From Scalesia atractyloides (taxonomy: Eukaryota > Streptophyta > Magnoliopsida > Asterales > Asteraceae): a stretch of 64,000 bases of DNA. The notes under the pieces are model-generated. The model saw only the letters and a list, made by a program, of their open reading frames with translations. It made no database searches and was not told the DNA's origin. Positions 45,509 to 57,560 of this stretch are shown piece by piece (within the stretch, counting starts at the first letter, position 1; every line of letters begins with the position of its first letter). The position numbers and the translations under genes were made by a program. The DNA is taken from positions 36,922,341 through 36,986,340 of the forward strand of contig CAMTDV010000012.1 of the NCBI GenBank assembly GCA_947069175.1. Reading direction: 5' to 3'.

Positions 45509-47400
45509 TGTGACAACTGTCACTTTTGGGTAATTTCCGTACATTTAAACAATGACTTATATTATACAATTATGTGTTTTGAACGTCTAAAAATGCATGA
45601 ATTACATGGCATACACCTAGAAAACTCACTGAGTACATTACATGATGCATATTATTTGTTTTAGTGGTTACAATTCAAAAACAGTTTAAAACAATGCATT
45701 AGAACAACTAGTAGACTAGCTATGTCAGCACAGCTTTGGTACGCAGCTAAACAACAGATTTAGGACTTAGGTGGGAGTCCAACATAAACTGTATATTAAA
45801 TCCCATGTGAGGAAAACAAGGATTTATGCTAACACTTTCTGGAAACAATACATGCACTGAAAACTGTCCAAAATACACACTAAGCGACAATTCAACATAA
45901 TTCAGCAAAATACAACATCCACTAACTTGTGTAATATTCAGAAATGGTGTTAAACATCATGAACTACTTAAAAGATATTGAAAGTATCAATTTGGCACAA
46001 AAACCTATCATAACAAACAAGTCTTGAAAGTTAACGTTTTAACGAACCGATAACAAAACAAACACCCGGACACAACCAAACACATCATATGAACTAGTTA
46101 ACAATATTTTAACATCATATAACTAGTTTAAATCATTTAAACACATTGGTTTGCTTAAAAGTCCCTAAAATCCCTAGAATTACAAAAACCTCCGTTTAGG
46201 GACCCAGTAACGAATCTAGCACCCGTTAAGCAACCGAACACGAACTAGACATAAAATATAAACTAGTTAATATTGTTTAACTATATTAAGTTAGTATATG
46301 GCACTAGATATCACAAAATACATCATAAAACCCTAATGCACATAACCCCCTAACTAAACCCCTAAATTCTAACTTAACTAATTAACTAGAATTAAAACCT
46401 AACTAGACCCCCCTCTCTAAATGACGGTCAACACGTGGGTCCCCCAAGCCCACATGTTGTCTAAAGATGTTGGGTGCGTTGTTGATGGCAAAGAAGATGT
46501 TTAGTGGAAGAAGTAGCATGTTGTTATAAATCCCACCTTATCCCAACATAATCAACATCTTTCACCAACCAAAATCACACTCCATCTTCTTCTCCTTCCT
46601 TGCTCATACCCACGGCGACAACCACCTCTCATACACCTCCATCTTCAAGCCACTTTCAAGCTAATCCAAGCATACTCAAAGGTGTTTCAAGCCTAACTAA
46701 GGAAGGATCAAGCATTGGAAGTTCAAGGACCACTCTAGGATGCTATTATCCACAATCTTTGCTTCATCTTCATCACCTTGTTCAACTTGCCACTTCCCTA
46801 GCCACAAGAGCTAGTAGTGAGCCTCCTAATCTTCCATTTTATATCTTGTTATTAGTCTATTGTTAATGTATAATTTAAATCATCTAAAAACATCACCTTT
46901 AAAAGATGAATACATGAACTAGTAACTTAATCTAAAGAAAATAGCACATATCTTGAAGTTGTAATGAAGATGTAGTTTATTTTGTGCTATAGATGATATC
47001 CATCATATGTATACTTGCTAGAAGTATAGATTTAAGAAGTCTACACATGGATCTTACAAGATCAATGTTCAAGGGGTTGATGAACTTGTTATGCATGATA
47101 AATGAACTACTCAAAGTGGTTAAAATGATTTGTAATGTTCTTAAGATGTTGTATGAACACGTTGTTAAAAATGATTTTTAAGAAAGTTAGTAAATATTAG
47201 AAACAAAACCCATTTTTTAAAGATGGACGAACATGTTAAACACAAGGTTAAAATACTACATGATTTGGTTTACTTTCAAGTTCATCATAACATGAAAAAT
47301 GCATCTAAATTATATATTATACTTGTGGAAATTCTTGTGATTAAGTTGATGAGTTTTGGAAGCTTAAACAAGTGTTTTTAAACATGGGAAATGAAGAAAC
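45509..47400 (+). mobile_element. Gypsy-type LTR fragment (TGTGACAACTGTCA start)
   Basis: It starts TGTGACAACTGTCACTTTTG, a start I associate with a large Asteraceae LTR family. It runs through AT-rich U3, a promoter-like region at about 46510-46560 (TTGTTATAAATCCC) and a leader-like CA-rich stretch. No coding sequence or partner LTR is visible. The right limit is approximate. Confidence 0.35.
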
Positions 47401-48204
47401 ATTAGCTGAATCGAGAGGTATCCGTAGATATCTTAGTTACAGCCTAGTTTTTCTGCATAAAAGGTTGTCTCTCGTTCGCTCTTCTGGGTGATATCACTTC
47501 GAGCTGATCTACAAAACTAGCAACGCCGTTGGTCTCATCATGGGGAAAAGGGAGGGTTTTCTCTGCAACCACACTTCGGCATTAGAATAAGTATTTGTGT
47601 ATTGAAATGTAATAGCAAGTAGTAATTAGTGAGTGAGAAGGAAAGCATGTGTTTTACCTTATGGTATGATACTCATTTTATAGCAGAAAATAAGTGGGTT
47701 TAGGAGATGGGCTGATGGGCCTTGGGCCCGACCCAGATGACCAGGATTATCCGTTCTGCCCCCTGCAACGATCATTAAATGATCCTTGGCAGGAGGTATG
47801 CTTTGTCGGATGTTGAATGGTGCCACGTGTCATGGCAGCTGTCCCTGGTGGTCAGCCGAAAGTAGAGCATGTGTGACAGTCACTGGCGTGAGTATGGTTG
47901 GTGTACAGTTTGGCCTCTGCATTTACTGTTCATGTGACGCAGTCTGACACAACCTGCCGAGCAACCATTGGGTCACAACTCTGCCACTCTGTACACTTGT
48001 ACATAATCAACACCTCTTTGCGCTTTTCCCTTCTTCGAGGCTTTCGGTGCTTTCTGGCCAACACAAAGTTGTAGGGATTAATTCCTTTTGTTCCCAAGAC
48101 TATGAGTTGCTTTCATGTTTGTCTTGTCCTCTGCAAGGTTTAGGACTTTGCGGCTAAGAGGGTTGTTTGATCCGCGCAGGGTCAAGTATCCTGCGCGTCT
48201 AAGT
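47401..48204. other. 5' region of the gypsy-type ORF element
   Basis: No gene is seen. A minus-strand TATAAAATG at about 47677 with a downstream leader suggests an oppositely oriented promoter or a separate LTR. The region becomes GC-richer toward 48200. Confidence 0.3.
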
Positions 48205-48432
48205 CTAACTCGCAGTTGTGCCAAATACACAAGGTTGTTGTGTGACTTGTATTTGTTGGTCTAACTTACTGTTGCGCTGAGTGCGCAAGGTTCGTTGTGT
48301 GACCTTTATGAGGTTCTCTAACTTGTTGTTGCGCTGAGTGCGCAAGGCTCGTTGTGTGACCTTTATGAGTTGATCTAACTTGCCGTTGCGCTCAGTGTGC
48401 AAGGCTCATTGTGTGACCTTTATGCATTAAGG
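48205..48432 (+). repeat. 57-bp tandem repeat, four units
   Basis: Units start near 48205, 48261, 48318 and 48375, each with CTAACTT...TTGCGCTGAGTGCGCAAGG and GTTGTGTGACCTTTATGAG. The TTGCGC-TGAGT-GCGCAA core is itself an inverted repeat. Two related half-units follow to about 48525. Confidence 0.85.
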
Positions 48433-49002
48433 ATGCCTCACCATTGCACATAGCGCACAAGGTTGTTAGGCAACTTATTGGTTTCAAGAAAGACTCACCA
48501 TTGCACGTTGCGCACAAGGTTATTCTTGTAGTATGTTGTTGGGGGTATGATCCTTTGCGCAGGCACAAAGTTTTTAGGACCATACCCCTTCAAGTCCCCC
48601 AGTCCAGTGCTGCTCCTATGCGCATGTTGGTAAGTAGGTGGAGTGCTGGACTATAAGAATTGTCTTATGCGCGCTTATTTCAACGACAAAAATTCAAGAA
48701 GGGTTAGAGGAAACCTTTGTGTGAAGGAAACTCTTCGTAATGATGTCTTTGAAATTTGAATCTTTGTCATGCTGACATTGTAGGTGGGTTGGTGAGAAAA
48801 AAGGTGCTCTGGAGGTGACATTTGAAAGCTGTTGCTTGCTGTCAACAGTGCAGTCTCACTTTCATTAATGAATTGGCAGGGGAAGTGACGGCCACGCGCA
48901 CGTGAGAACCGTCAGTTACCACTTGCCTGCCACGCGTCCTGCGCGATTGGTGGTTATTTCTCTGTGTGCGTCACAGTTCCCTAACACATTAAATGCGATT
49001 AG

Positions 49003-49010
49003 TATAAATA
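49003..49010 (+). promoter_or_regulatory. TATA box of the gypsy-type ORF
   Basis: TATAAATA lies 115 bp upstream of the ATG at 49125 and is followed by a pyrimidine-rich leader. Confidence 0.6.
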
Positions 49011-49124
49011 GGGGTTAATCGTCTAGGGTTTCATTCTCGCCTTCAAGTTTTCTTTCAAATTCTATGAAATCTTCTCTGAGTTCTTGAGTCTTCTTGTCTT
49101 CAAAACTTTTCTTTTCTGATTCTC

Positions 49125-51977
49125 ATGGTGACTAGGGGCCCTGAGACTGTTTCTTCTGCATAGGCTTCGACTTCTTGGCTTGCCATCAAGTGGAACTAGG
49201 CCAGTTTCCACCGGATTGTTTCCGGCTACCGGTTCTCTAAGGACTGGGATGCCCGGTTTCCGGCAGAGGGCGATACTACTGCCTATGCTCAGACCAGTTA
49301 CATCACACATTTTTTTGATTTTTTTGCTGAGAGTAACTTCCGGTTACCGGTTACAAAATTTTTTCTTCAAATTTTGGATTTTTACAAATTCACATCTCTC
49401 AGTTGAATCCGATGGGGATGGTAAGAATTAAACATTTTGAGTTTTCATGCCGGTTGTTGGGTGCTACCCCAACCGTCGACCGTTTTCGCAATTTTATTAA
49501 CTCCATTGTTCAATGGGGTTTTATTCTTTTCAGCACCGTATACAAGCCAAGAAAATTTTGCTCACCCTTCTCAAGTCTTTCCATGATTGGAAAGCTAAAT
49601 TTTTTACATAAAGGCCAAGGTGATACCCCTCCGGATGCACTTCCGGGGGGTAGAGGACATCCCCATGGAGACTATCCCCATACCAGTAGTGTATTCCTGG
49701 TATAAGGATTTGAAGGAGATCCCAGCGGTGCAACTGCCGGAGCGGGCGTTGGTGGCGGCTGGGATGAGCCTGGTGTGGAAGCCCAACCGCCAGGAGAGGC
49801 CCGTTTACATGGAGGGTGATAAGAGTGAGTACTGTTGTCTTCTTGTTGCATTTCTTGATTTCTTGTGTGTAGACTGATTATATGTTTTTTCCTTTGTAGG
49901 GGTGCCGCCGTTCTTGGTGGTGTTCTAACGGAAGGAGGGGCATATGAAAAATCTTGCCCTTGGCTCAGATCTTGGGGAATTTTGAACTCCCCAAGAATGA
50001 AGATATGTTGGCCCCCGCGCCTTCGACTGGTAAGCCTTCATATTACTGAGTGTTGATATCTTTGCAGATTACTCATTTTGTTGCGCCGTTCTGCAGGCGC
50101 TTTGAAAGATTTGGGCATTGGACCTGATTCTAAAAAGAAGAGGCGCGCGGGGCCCGGTGCGACGACTAAGAAGGGGATTACTAAACCCTGGACAGACCCA
50201 CCAAAAGGTAAGCGCATTGTGTCCGATCATTGGAATGACTATGTAGTAGTCTCTGACTCATTGGAGGGTCTTGCGCCTGTAGGTGTGAGGAAACTCGCAC
50301 TGAAGCCGGTGGAGATTCCGGTCGTTAATCCGGATGACTCGGTGGAGGTCGAATCCAGCCTGGAGTCTCTCAAACGGAAGAGGCGTCCGATGAGCGACAT
50401 CTCAGCGCAACCCTCCAATAAGACTGCGCAGAGGGTTATAGGGAAACGGGGGAGCCTAGACGCGCTCGCCGCCAAGATCTCCCCAACTCGTGTCAATCGC
50501 ACCACTTTTTTGTATTATGTTTGTCTGACTCTCTGTCACCCCGTAGGGGGAGGCGAGCCAGTTTTTGTGGCTCCTACCACTCTAGCCACGCCCAAGGATA
50601 CTCCAATGCCCCCACCTATGGGTGAAAACGCGCAAGCGTCCAGCGCACAGGGTGGGTAATCAATTACTGGGGCGGCGGGGCCTGAGGTGGTGGTGGAAGA
50701 TCCTGAGGTAGTGGTGAAAGATCCTAAGGTGGTGGTGAAAGACGCTCGGGTTATTTTTGAGGAGACGGAACCGATGGAGGTTGCTGATGATGTTGTTGAG
50801 GAGACAGAACTGATGGAGTTTGCCGGTAAGGGTGAGCAAGCTGATGCTCCATAGGGGGTGCATGTAGAAGAGCCTGCACCCGGGGGTGAGGCAGTTAGAT
50901 CTGGTAGAAGCCCTTCTGCAGAAGTATCTCCAATCCGCCTGGACGAAACCCCAGGTGATTATTATTACAGGGCGTATCATGAAGGCTGCGCATCAGAGAT
51001 CCACACCCCTGTGTGGAAGCTAAAGAAGGGAGATGACTTCTCTCACTGGCCGGCATGCTGTGAGTGGTTCAAGGGAACCTTCCCTCCAGTAGAGGTGCGC
51101 GCGCGTTGAACATAATCACCAACAAACCTACCGCGCGTACCTCCATGCAACAGCTAGCTCCGCCTTGATCACTTACAAGATAGTAAGAGAATGGCGGAGC
51201 ATGCAAAAAGAGCAAGACAAATTCGAAGCTGTCCAAGTGGACCTGGTTAAAGAGCGAGCCCAAGTGGCTACGCAAAAATCTGAGTTGGAGGCGGATAAGG
51301 CTAAATTTGCAAAAATCTGAGTTGGAGGCGAATAAGGCTAAATCTGAGTTGCGGATAAGGCCAGGGCGCACCACGAGCAAAGTGAACAGAAGGAGGTAAA
51401 AACTTGCCTTTTATTATTTTTCCTTTATTTGTATGATCTATAGGATGTCATACTAACCTTAATGTATGTGACCAGGTTGCTGCTTGCACCCATTTGGAGG
51501 GTGCCAAAAAGGATCTCCAGGGCGCAAAGAAGGATCTCCTTGTGGCCTTGGTGGAAAAGGCTGAATTACAACGCAGGCACCTGGAGGACAAGGAGCGGCT
51601 GCGATTGGCGGAGGCCAAGGTGGATGCGGGCGAGAAAAGATTTAAGAATTTTAAAGCTGCCCCCGCCATCTCCGAGTCGTTGGTGGAGTCGCTGACCAAC
51701 AACATAATGTGGATGCAACAACATGGGGTTGCCAATGTAAGTACTCCATTGTCACATTGTGTTGATTCAAACCCTGTTCTTGTATTGCAGATCGCAAACT
51801 CCATTCTGAATTCCGTGAAGTTGGATGGCGCAATGGCCAAGCTGATGGTCACTGCGTGCCACGACGGGTATGCGCAGGGCTATATTGAGTGTGCGCACCA
51901 TGTCTCTCATGCAATGGACGTTCAATGGGACAACAGCCACGCTCCCACTCATGGTGTTGATAACAAAGCTACCTTCT
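49125..51977 (+). pseudogene. Gypsy-type 'transposase' domain ORF with coiled coil, multi-exon, truncated by an LTR insertion
   Basis: Translation in pieces gives WDARFPAEGDTTAYAQTSYI, NFRLPVTKFFLQILDFYKF, FNFxI-type gag-like sequence, then RALVAAGMSLVWKPN, which fit the plant 'putative gypsy type transposase' domain (Pfam Transposase_28 type). A linker (SKKKRRAGPGATTKKG) and a long coiled coil follow (EAVQVDLVKERAQVA, then KKDLQGAKKDLLVALVEKAE), ending SHAMDVQWDNSHAPTHGVD. GT-AG introns are visible at 49825-49899, about 51396-51474 and 51739-51790, with others likely. A TAG at 49161-49163, further stops and frame changes show decay. The gypsy LTR inserts at 51978, cutting the last visible exon. 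Function is unknown; the family is retroelement-derived. Confidence 0.65.
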
Positions 51978-52069
51978 TGTAACACCTCGTAAAAATTGTG
52001 TCCAATAATATTGTAAACACGTGTCATATTTTTTATATAAGTCTACTAAAGACTAATAAGGACTAAAGG

Positions 52070-52335
52070 TGTTAACATGCTCAAACTAAGTCTCTGAGTG
52101 ACCTTCTGATGTCAACATGCATAAACCGAGCATCTGAGTGAACATTAGTGTCAACATGATTAAAACTTTACCTCTGAGTGACCATTAGTGTCAACATGCT
52201 TAAACTTAGCCTCTGAGTGACCATTAGTGTCAACATGCTTAAACTTGGCCTCTGAGTGACCATTTGTGTCAACATGCCTAGCCTCTGAGTAACATCGGAG
52301 TCAACATGCTTATACTGAACCTCTGAATGATCCTT
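52070..52335 (+). repeat. 39-bp repeats in the U3 of the 5' LTR
   Basis: About seven units of GTGTCAACATGCTTAAACTT plus AGCCTCTGAGTGACCATTA. The same array sits at about 60980-61245 in the 3' LTR with the same unit order, so it predates the insertion. Confidence 0.85.
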
Positions 52336-52823
52336 TACAAAGTCCTAACTCTCATACGAGCCACTTGTTGGACGAGAGGGATTAATCCTATGTACATATA
52401 AAAGTTGGATAATGGAGGGGTTAAAAGTGTCAACATATTAATTTATACCTCTGAGTGACCTTTTAAATGAACCGAGAGCTCAACAATCTCCAGGATAATC
52501 CCGGGTACTCCAAATATTGGATACAGAGGGCTAAATATGCTATAAAAGTGTTTTAGGAGGTTTAATAAGTTGAGGGGCTAAATGTGGCAAGTTTTGAAAG
52601 TTCCTGTGAGGCGCTCGCGGGCCGCAAGAGGCACAGGCCTGGGCTCTCGTGGGGCGTGAGAGGGCTGTGTCTACAGAAAATTTGCTTGGCCTCCACACAT
52701 GTTGCCAAAAACTATTTGATTCGAAACTAGGGATCTCCAAACTGCTATGCCACTTTTAGGACACTTGTAAGCTCCCTCTAGCACCCCGTAACACCTGGCA
52801 TCACCTCCTTCAAGCTCTCCAAC

Positions 52824-52830
52824 TATAAAT
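52824..52830 (+). promoter_or_regulatory. TATA box, 5' LTR
   Basis: TATAAATAGG lies downstream of the GC-rich stem-loop at 52605-52670. It is duplicated in the 3' LTR at 61731. Confidence 0.75.
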
Positions 52831-54609
52831 AGGTGCCAAGGTTCACCACTTGAACTTGCACCTTTCTCATTCTTCACTCTATCTCCCTCCTCTGGAAGTT
52901 CCTAATTGAAAGGGGCATCCAACTTAGATCTATGTCATCCTAGGAATCACTTGCAAGTGTTCCTTTCTCTTGCATTTTCGTTTATAGGCTTTTATAGCCA
53001 AAAGTCAAGCATTTTACGGAAAACTCCTTGACTTTCGTTAAGACCATTATGGTCCAGCCATTGTTCGTAAGGAACATCGCTAAGTGATCGTAATAAGGTA
53101 GGTATTAATCCATATAAAGGGCACCTCCTAAAGATCACGTTTGCTAGACCAATTGACGGGTCAAAGTTTTAATATTAAAAAGTCAAACAGACCATTTTTC
53201 AGAAATATTATAATATGAGTTTATATATGTTATGAAACATGTTTTGACACTTAAACAAGTTGGTAATAATTATTAGAACATGTGAGAACACGTTCGGCTC
53301 GTCAATTTCATTTCTAGGGTCGGTTCGCAACCGAAAGTCGCAAAGTTTGACTTCTGCTTTGAGTTTTGATTCTGACCCGATTTAGAGTAGCTAACTACTG
53401 ATCTAAGGTTGCATTATGATCGTAATATGATGTAGCATAACCCCATGAGGTTATAATACATGATCATAATCAGAATCTGAGTTTATGCACAAGTTCCACA
53501 ATTATGCCATTTTGATAAAAATGCCCTTTTTACATATAATGAGGTTTAATCGACAACGAACTTGAAATGAATTACCTACTGATGTAACATCATAAGTAGA
53601 ATTAATGGGATGTCAAATCAGATTGTATACCGAGTTTACGTACAAGTTCTTGTATTATGTTGATAAATGATGATAACGCCCTTGTGGCACATAAAACGAA
53701 TTTAATCAAAACTTTTCACAATAAATATTTTACCTACTGATATGTGATAATAAATAACATATCTAAAATAATTAAACTTGATCTTAACATCAATTTTTTT
53801 AATAATCTTTGCACAAATCGTCATTTTACGACAATAGCGCCGTTTCGGCGCATAATATAGTTTTAAACCATATTTGTCAACCAATACTTGTTACCTACTA
53901 ATTTTAAAACTTATTTAAAATATTTTTACAGTAGGTATATGATATAAACTCAGAATCCCAAATAAATATAAAACTATGTGTAAAATGACCAAAATGCCCA
54001 TAAGGTGCATAATTTGGTCATAAATGATAAATTACACCTAAAATCATTATCTTACTGATATTATATCATAAATAAATTATTTTTCCAGAATACTTATGAT
54101 TATAACATTACAATACATTCAAGTTCCTTTTAAACGGTATATAATTACCAAAACGCCCTTATGAGGCATAATTTCATTTTAAAACCTTAACGGGCATATA
54201 AGTTGATATCCTACTGATATTACAACTTATTTAAAGTATAATGGCATATAGAACTTGTCCATGACTTATCCGGTTACCCGATATCGCTTATATGTTTACG
54301 GTTAAGTATATGTAACTAGTTTACGGAAATTAAACGCAACGGGTTTAACCTGGTCATTTAAGTCTCAAAATCCAGAATGTTTATGGTTTACCCATATTAT
54401 ACAAGTCATAGTACTTGTCGGGTTAAAACTACATTCTATCCGGTCATCGCTTAATCTAGCTTATTATACCGTCATTGATCTTGTACGCTTCGGTCTAAGT
54501 CTATGACTTAAATAAGACCATTAGCATTTAACTGGTTAGCTTATGCCATAATCCAGACTAGAGCCTTCCGGTAAATGCTATCTGCACTTAGTTCATTTTG
54601 GTAAATGCT

Positions 54610-57560
54610 ATGGAACCGGTGGAACAACTACAGCCGCCACCTGAACCACAAAGGAGGAAACGAGGAGCGCGTATGTCGGTACGTGCAGGTCAACGGTCGG
54701 GTTCGCTACCACCGTTACCCAAAACTTACCCTACTATCCACGAGGACCCACAAATGGGTGGACCCTCCAATGCTTCACCGGTGGTGGAACCAACGCCATC
54801 ACCAGTAGTTCAACCACCACCAACCAGTTTTAACAACCCTATCCCAACATATCCAGATACATCTGGATATGATCCTTTTAACCCATCTATGCCGGTAAAT
54901 TACCAGGCACTATCGCATGACCCTTATATGCAAGCGGTCATGCATAACGCACTTTACCCGTCTCCTTTCCCACCTGTTTATCCACCTACTGGATATCCAA
55001 GTTATGGGTACCAGTATCCTGTTATGCCACAACCACAACCTCCGCCGCCACTTAAGGCCATCAATGAGGCCTTGGAATGAATGAAGGAGATGCAACAACA
55101 AGCGGAGAAAATGGAGAAGAAGACGAATAAGTTCTTCAAAAAGCTCTCCAAGTTGGTTAAAGGGAAAGAAGGACGAGTGAAGTCTCTTCTAATGAATATA
55201 TGTTAGTCCCTGCAAGGACATTGTTATTTCTTTAGTCCATGCGTGGACATTTTTATTTCTTTTAAGTTCTTGCATGGACAATTTTATTCATTATTTATTT
55301 CTAGTAATTGTAATTCCTTATTGTCATTTAATGAATTATATTGGAATTATATATATATTCATCCTCTTCAAGCGAACGTCTCGATTTTACTTGAAATTTA
55401 TGTTCTGCTATATAATTCCAAAAAGGTCTTAATGGTTTTGATTAGCCAAGTGGCACAGACCACATTAATTGGCCAGCTTATAATTGATAGTTAAGGATGA
55501 ATAGCATTCGATCATGATAGTTAAGGGGAGTTATCCTTCTATCTAGAGGTGGTGGACTATCTTCAAGCCTCCAAGTCATTAAGATCAATGCGACCGTGAC
55601 TATTAATAAACCATTAAGACACTCTTATGTTAACATACAGGAATGTTCATACTACTGGTAGTGTAACTTGAGGAACCACACTAACCGTCTAGGTGATGGA
55701 CTACAACCTAAAACCTATTATATAGCCTATGTGATCAATATAATCCGGGCTAATATCATCAATGCGATGATAATTGACATCCATTAGTGATGAATTGCCT
55801 TTGAGAAATATTATATTGTCAATTAAGACAATGACATCTGTGGTTAATATAACCCCTGTCCAATTTATGTCCATTAGTGACAGGCCTATGTGCCGTATTT
55901 CATGTCCATTAGTGACAGGCATATGTGCCATATTATATCCATTAGTGACAGGCCAATGTGCCGTATTTTTACGTCCATTAGTGACAGGCCAATGTGCCTT
56001 ATTTTTATGTCCATTAGTGACAGGCCAATGTGCCATATATTTATGTCTATTAGTGACAGGCCTATGAGCCAAATTTTATTGTCCTTCATGACAAGCCTAT
56101 GAGCTATTTATAATTGTCTTATGACAATGACAGTTGTGACATTATGATCCACAGTCTAATATATATGGACTATATCCAAATTATAATTTGCCTTTGATGG
56201 TCCTTTTGAGACCTAGGCCAAATACAGATAAAATTCATTGAAATGTTAAGCCTAAGAGTTGTGATTATATTCACACTAGTTTGATTAGGAGATGGATTTG
56301 TATATCCAATTTTTATAGCCAAATATGGCTATTAATACCATGGCTAAGAGAAGTTTAATTTGGTGTTTAGAACCAAAGCTTCAAGAATGGCTAACTCGGA
56401 TGAGGCATAAAGTAGCCACCGAGAGATTAACTCTAACAACGCCGAAAACATAGTCATCTATAATGATATTTCCAAGCTCCCATTGATGCAGCTGTGGGAA
56501 AAGCCATGGAAAAGGCCATGGAGAAATTTAAAGAATTAAGCGCTACTCGTTCCAAACCTTTATCAACTCCACCATCCTCAGCTCATAAAGAGAGCTCTGT
56601 TCTCTCTTCAAATGCGAAGAGTGAACCAAGAAAATTAGAATTTAACAGTAGGTTCCGTTCTTCTAAAGACGGATGTACCGATAAATATTTCGTCTCCTGT
56701 AAGCCCCGAGATTTCAATAGAGATAAGGGAGCAATAGAAGCCTTGAAATGGCTTGACGAAATGGAGATGGTAGTAGATATCAGTGGTTGTGCTGATAAGG
56801 ATGTGGTTAAGTATGTATCATGGTTCTTCAAGGGCGATCCCGTGATTTGGTGGAAGGCAATGGTCCAATCAACAGGTAAGGTACACCTGTACAACTTGGG
56901 ATGGTCCAAGTTTGTTGATCTTGTAAAGTAGACATACTGCCCACCTCATGAGGTAGAGAAGATAGAGTTAGACTATTTGACTCTCATAATGAAAAATCTA
57001 GACTATAGGAAATACGTTTCTGACTTCAACTCCCTGTCTAGATTAGTATCCTAACTAATCACCCCTGAACCCAAGCACATTGCGCGTTTCATTAATGGGT
57101 TAACGCCCGAGATCAAGGGCATGGTAAAGGCTGCTCAGCCTAGTACCTGTAGGTCTACTGTTGACCTATCTCTCCCTCTCATCCTTGATTTAGTGAGGCA
57201 AATGTCAGTTAGGACTGAAACTGACAGAAAAAGGAAACGGGAGTATGATAACTCCCAAAGATTTAAGAAGAAAGGAAATTTTGGGTTCAAGAAGAACCAG
57301 CACAGGTCTGATGATAGACCTTTGTGCAAGACCGGTAACCACAGGCATTGGGGGCAATGCAATACTGACTCACAGATTAAACCCTGTGGTCTTTGCAAAA
57401 GAAAAGAATATAAGACCCACTAGTGCAAAAATATTAAGGAAGCAGTCTGCTATGGCTGTAATGAGAAAGGGCATATTAAGCCTAATTGCCCTAAGAACCC
57501 CAGAGGTAATGACGCAAAGCCTGGAGAGGCTAAGAAAGGAAATGCTCATGCCTTCCAGAT
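54610..57560 (+). pseudogene. Gypsy gag, interrupted
   Basis: ATG 54610 opens a Pro-rich N-terminus (MEPVEQLQPPPEPQRRKRGA) that reads to a TGA at 55075-55077 (probably from CGA) and on through KKTNKFFKKLSKLVKGK to about 55200. Non-coding sequence with 36-bp repeats fills 55206-56465. Gag resumes at 56494 (KAMEKAMEKFKELSATRSK; capsid-like WFFKGDPVIWWKAM). After a TAG it continues through ARFINGLTPEIKGMVKAAQP to a zinc-knuckle region (CYGCNEKGHIKPNCPKN) before the protease. Further stops occur, for example at 57052-57054. Normal gag would be one frame, so the 1.25-kb gap is an oddity. Confidence 0.8.
55869..56120 (+). repeat. 36-bp tandem repeat within the gag gap, about 7 units
   Basis: The unit is TCCATTAGTGACAGGCCAAT plus GTGCCTTATTTTTATG, diverging in the last two copies. 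A related TCCATTAGTGATGAATTGCC occurs once at 55780. Confidence 0.9.

Larger units (their letters stand above)
51978..54601 (+). repeat. Gypsy 5' LTR, 3'-truncated
   Basis: It starts TGTAACACCTCGTAAAAA and aligns along its length to 60888-63443. A TATA box is at 52824-52830. Homology to the 3' LTR stops at GTTCATTTTGG (54601), whereas the 3' LTR continues for at least 500 bp. The element's LTR end, primer site and leader are missing. Confidence 0.9.

Noticed and set aside
45084..45664. Overlapping frames of 60-105 codons on both strands
   Set aside because: No motif, and mutually overlapping; no splice-consistent extension.
55701..56102. Frames with repeated short peptides on both strands, and the look of a CRISPR-like regular array
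   Set aside because: A 36-bp minisatellite inside a retrotransposon; there are no unique spacers and the genome is a plant's.
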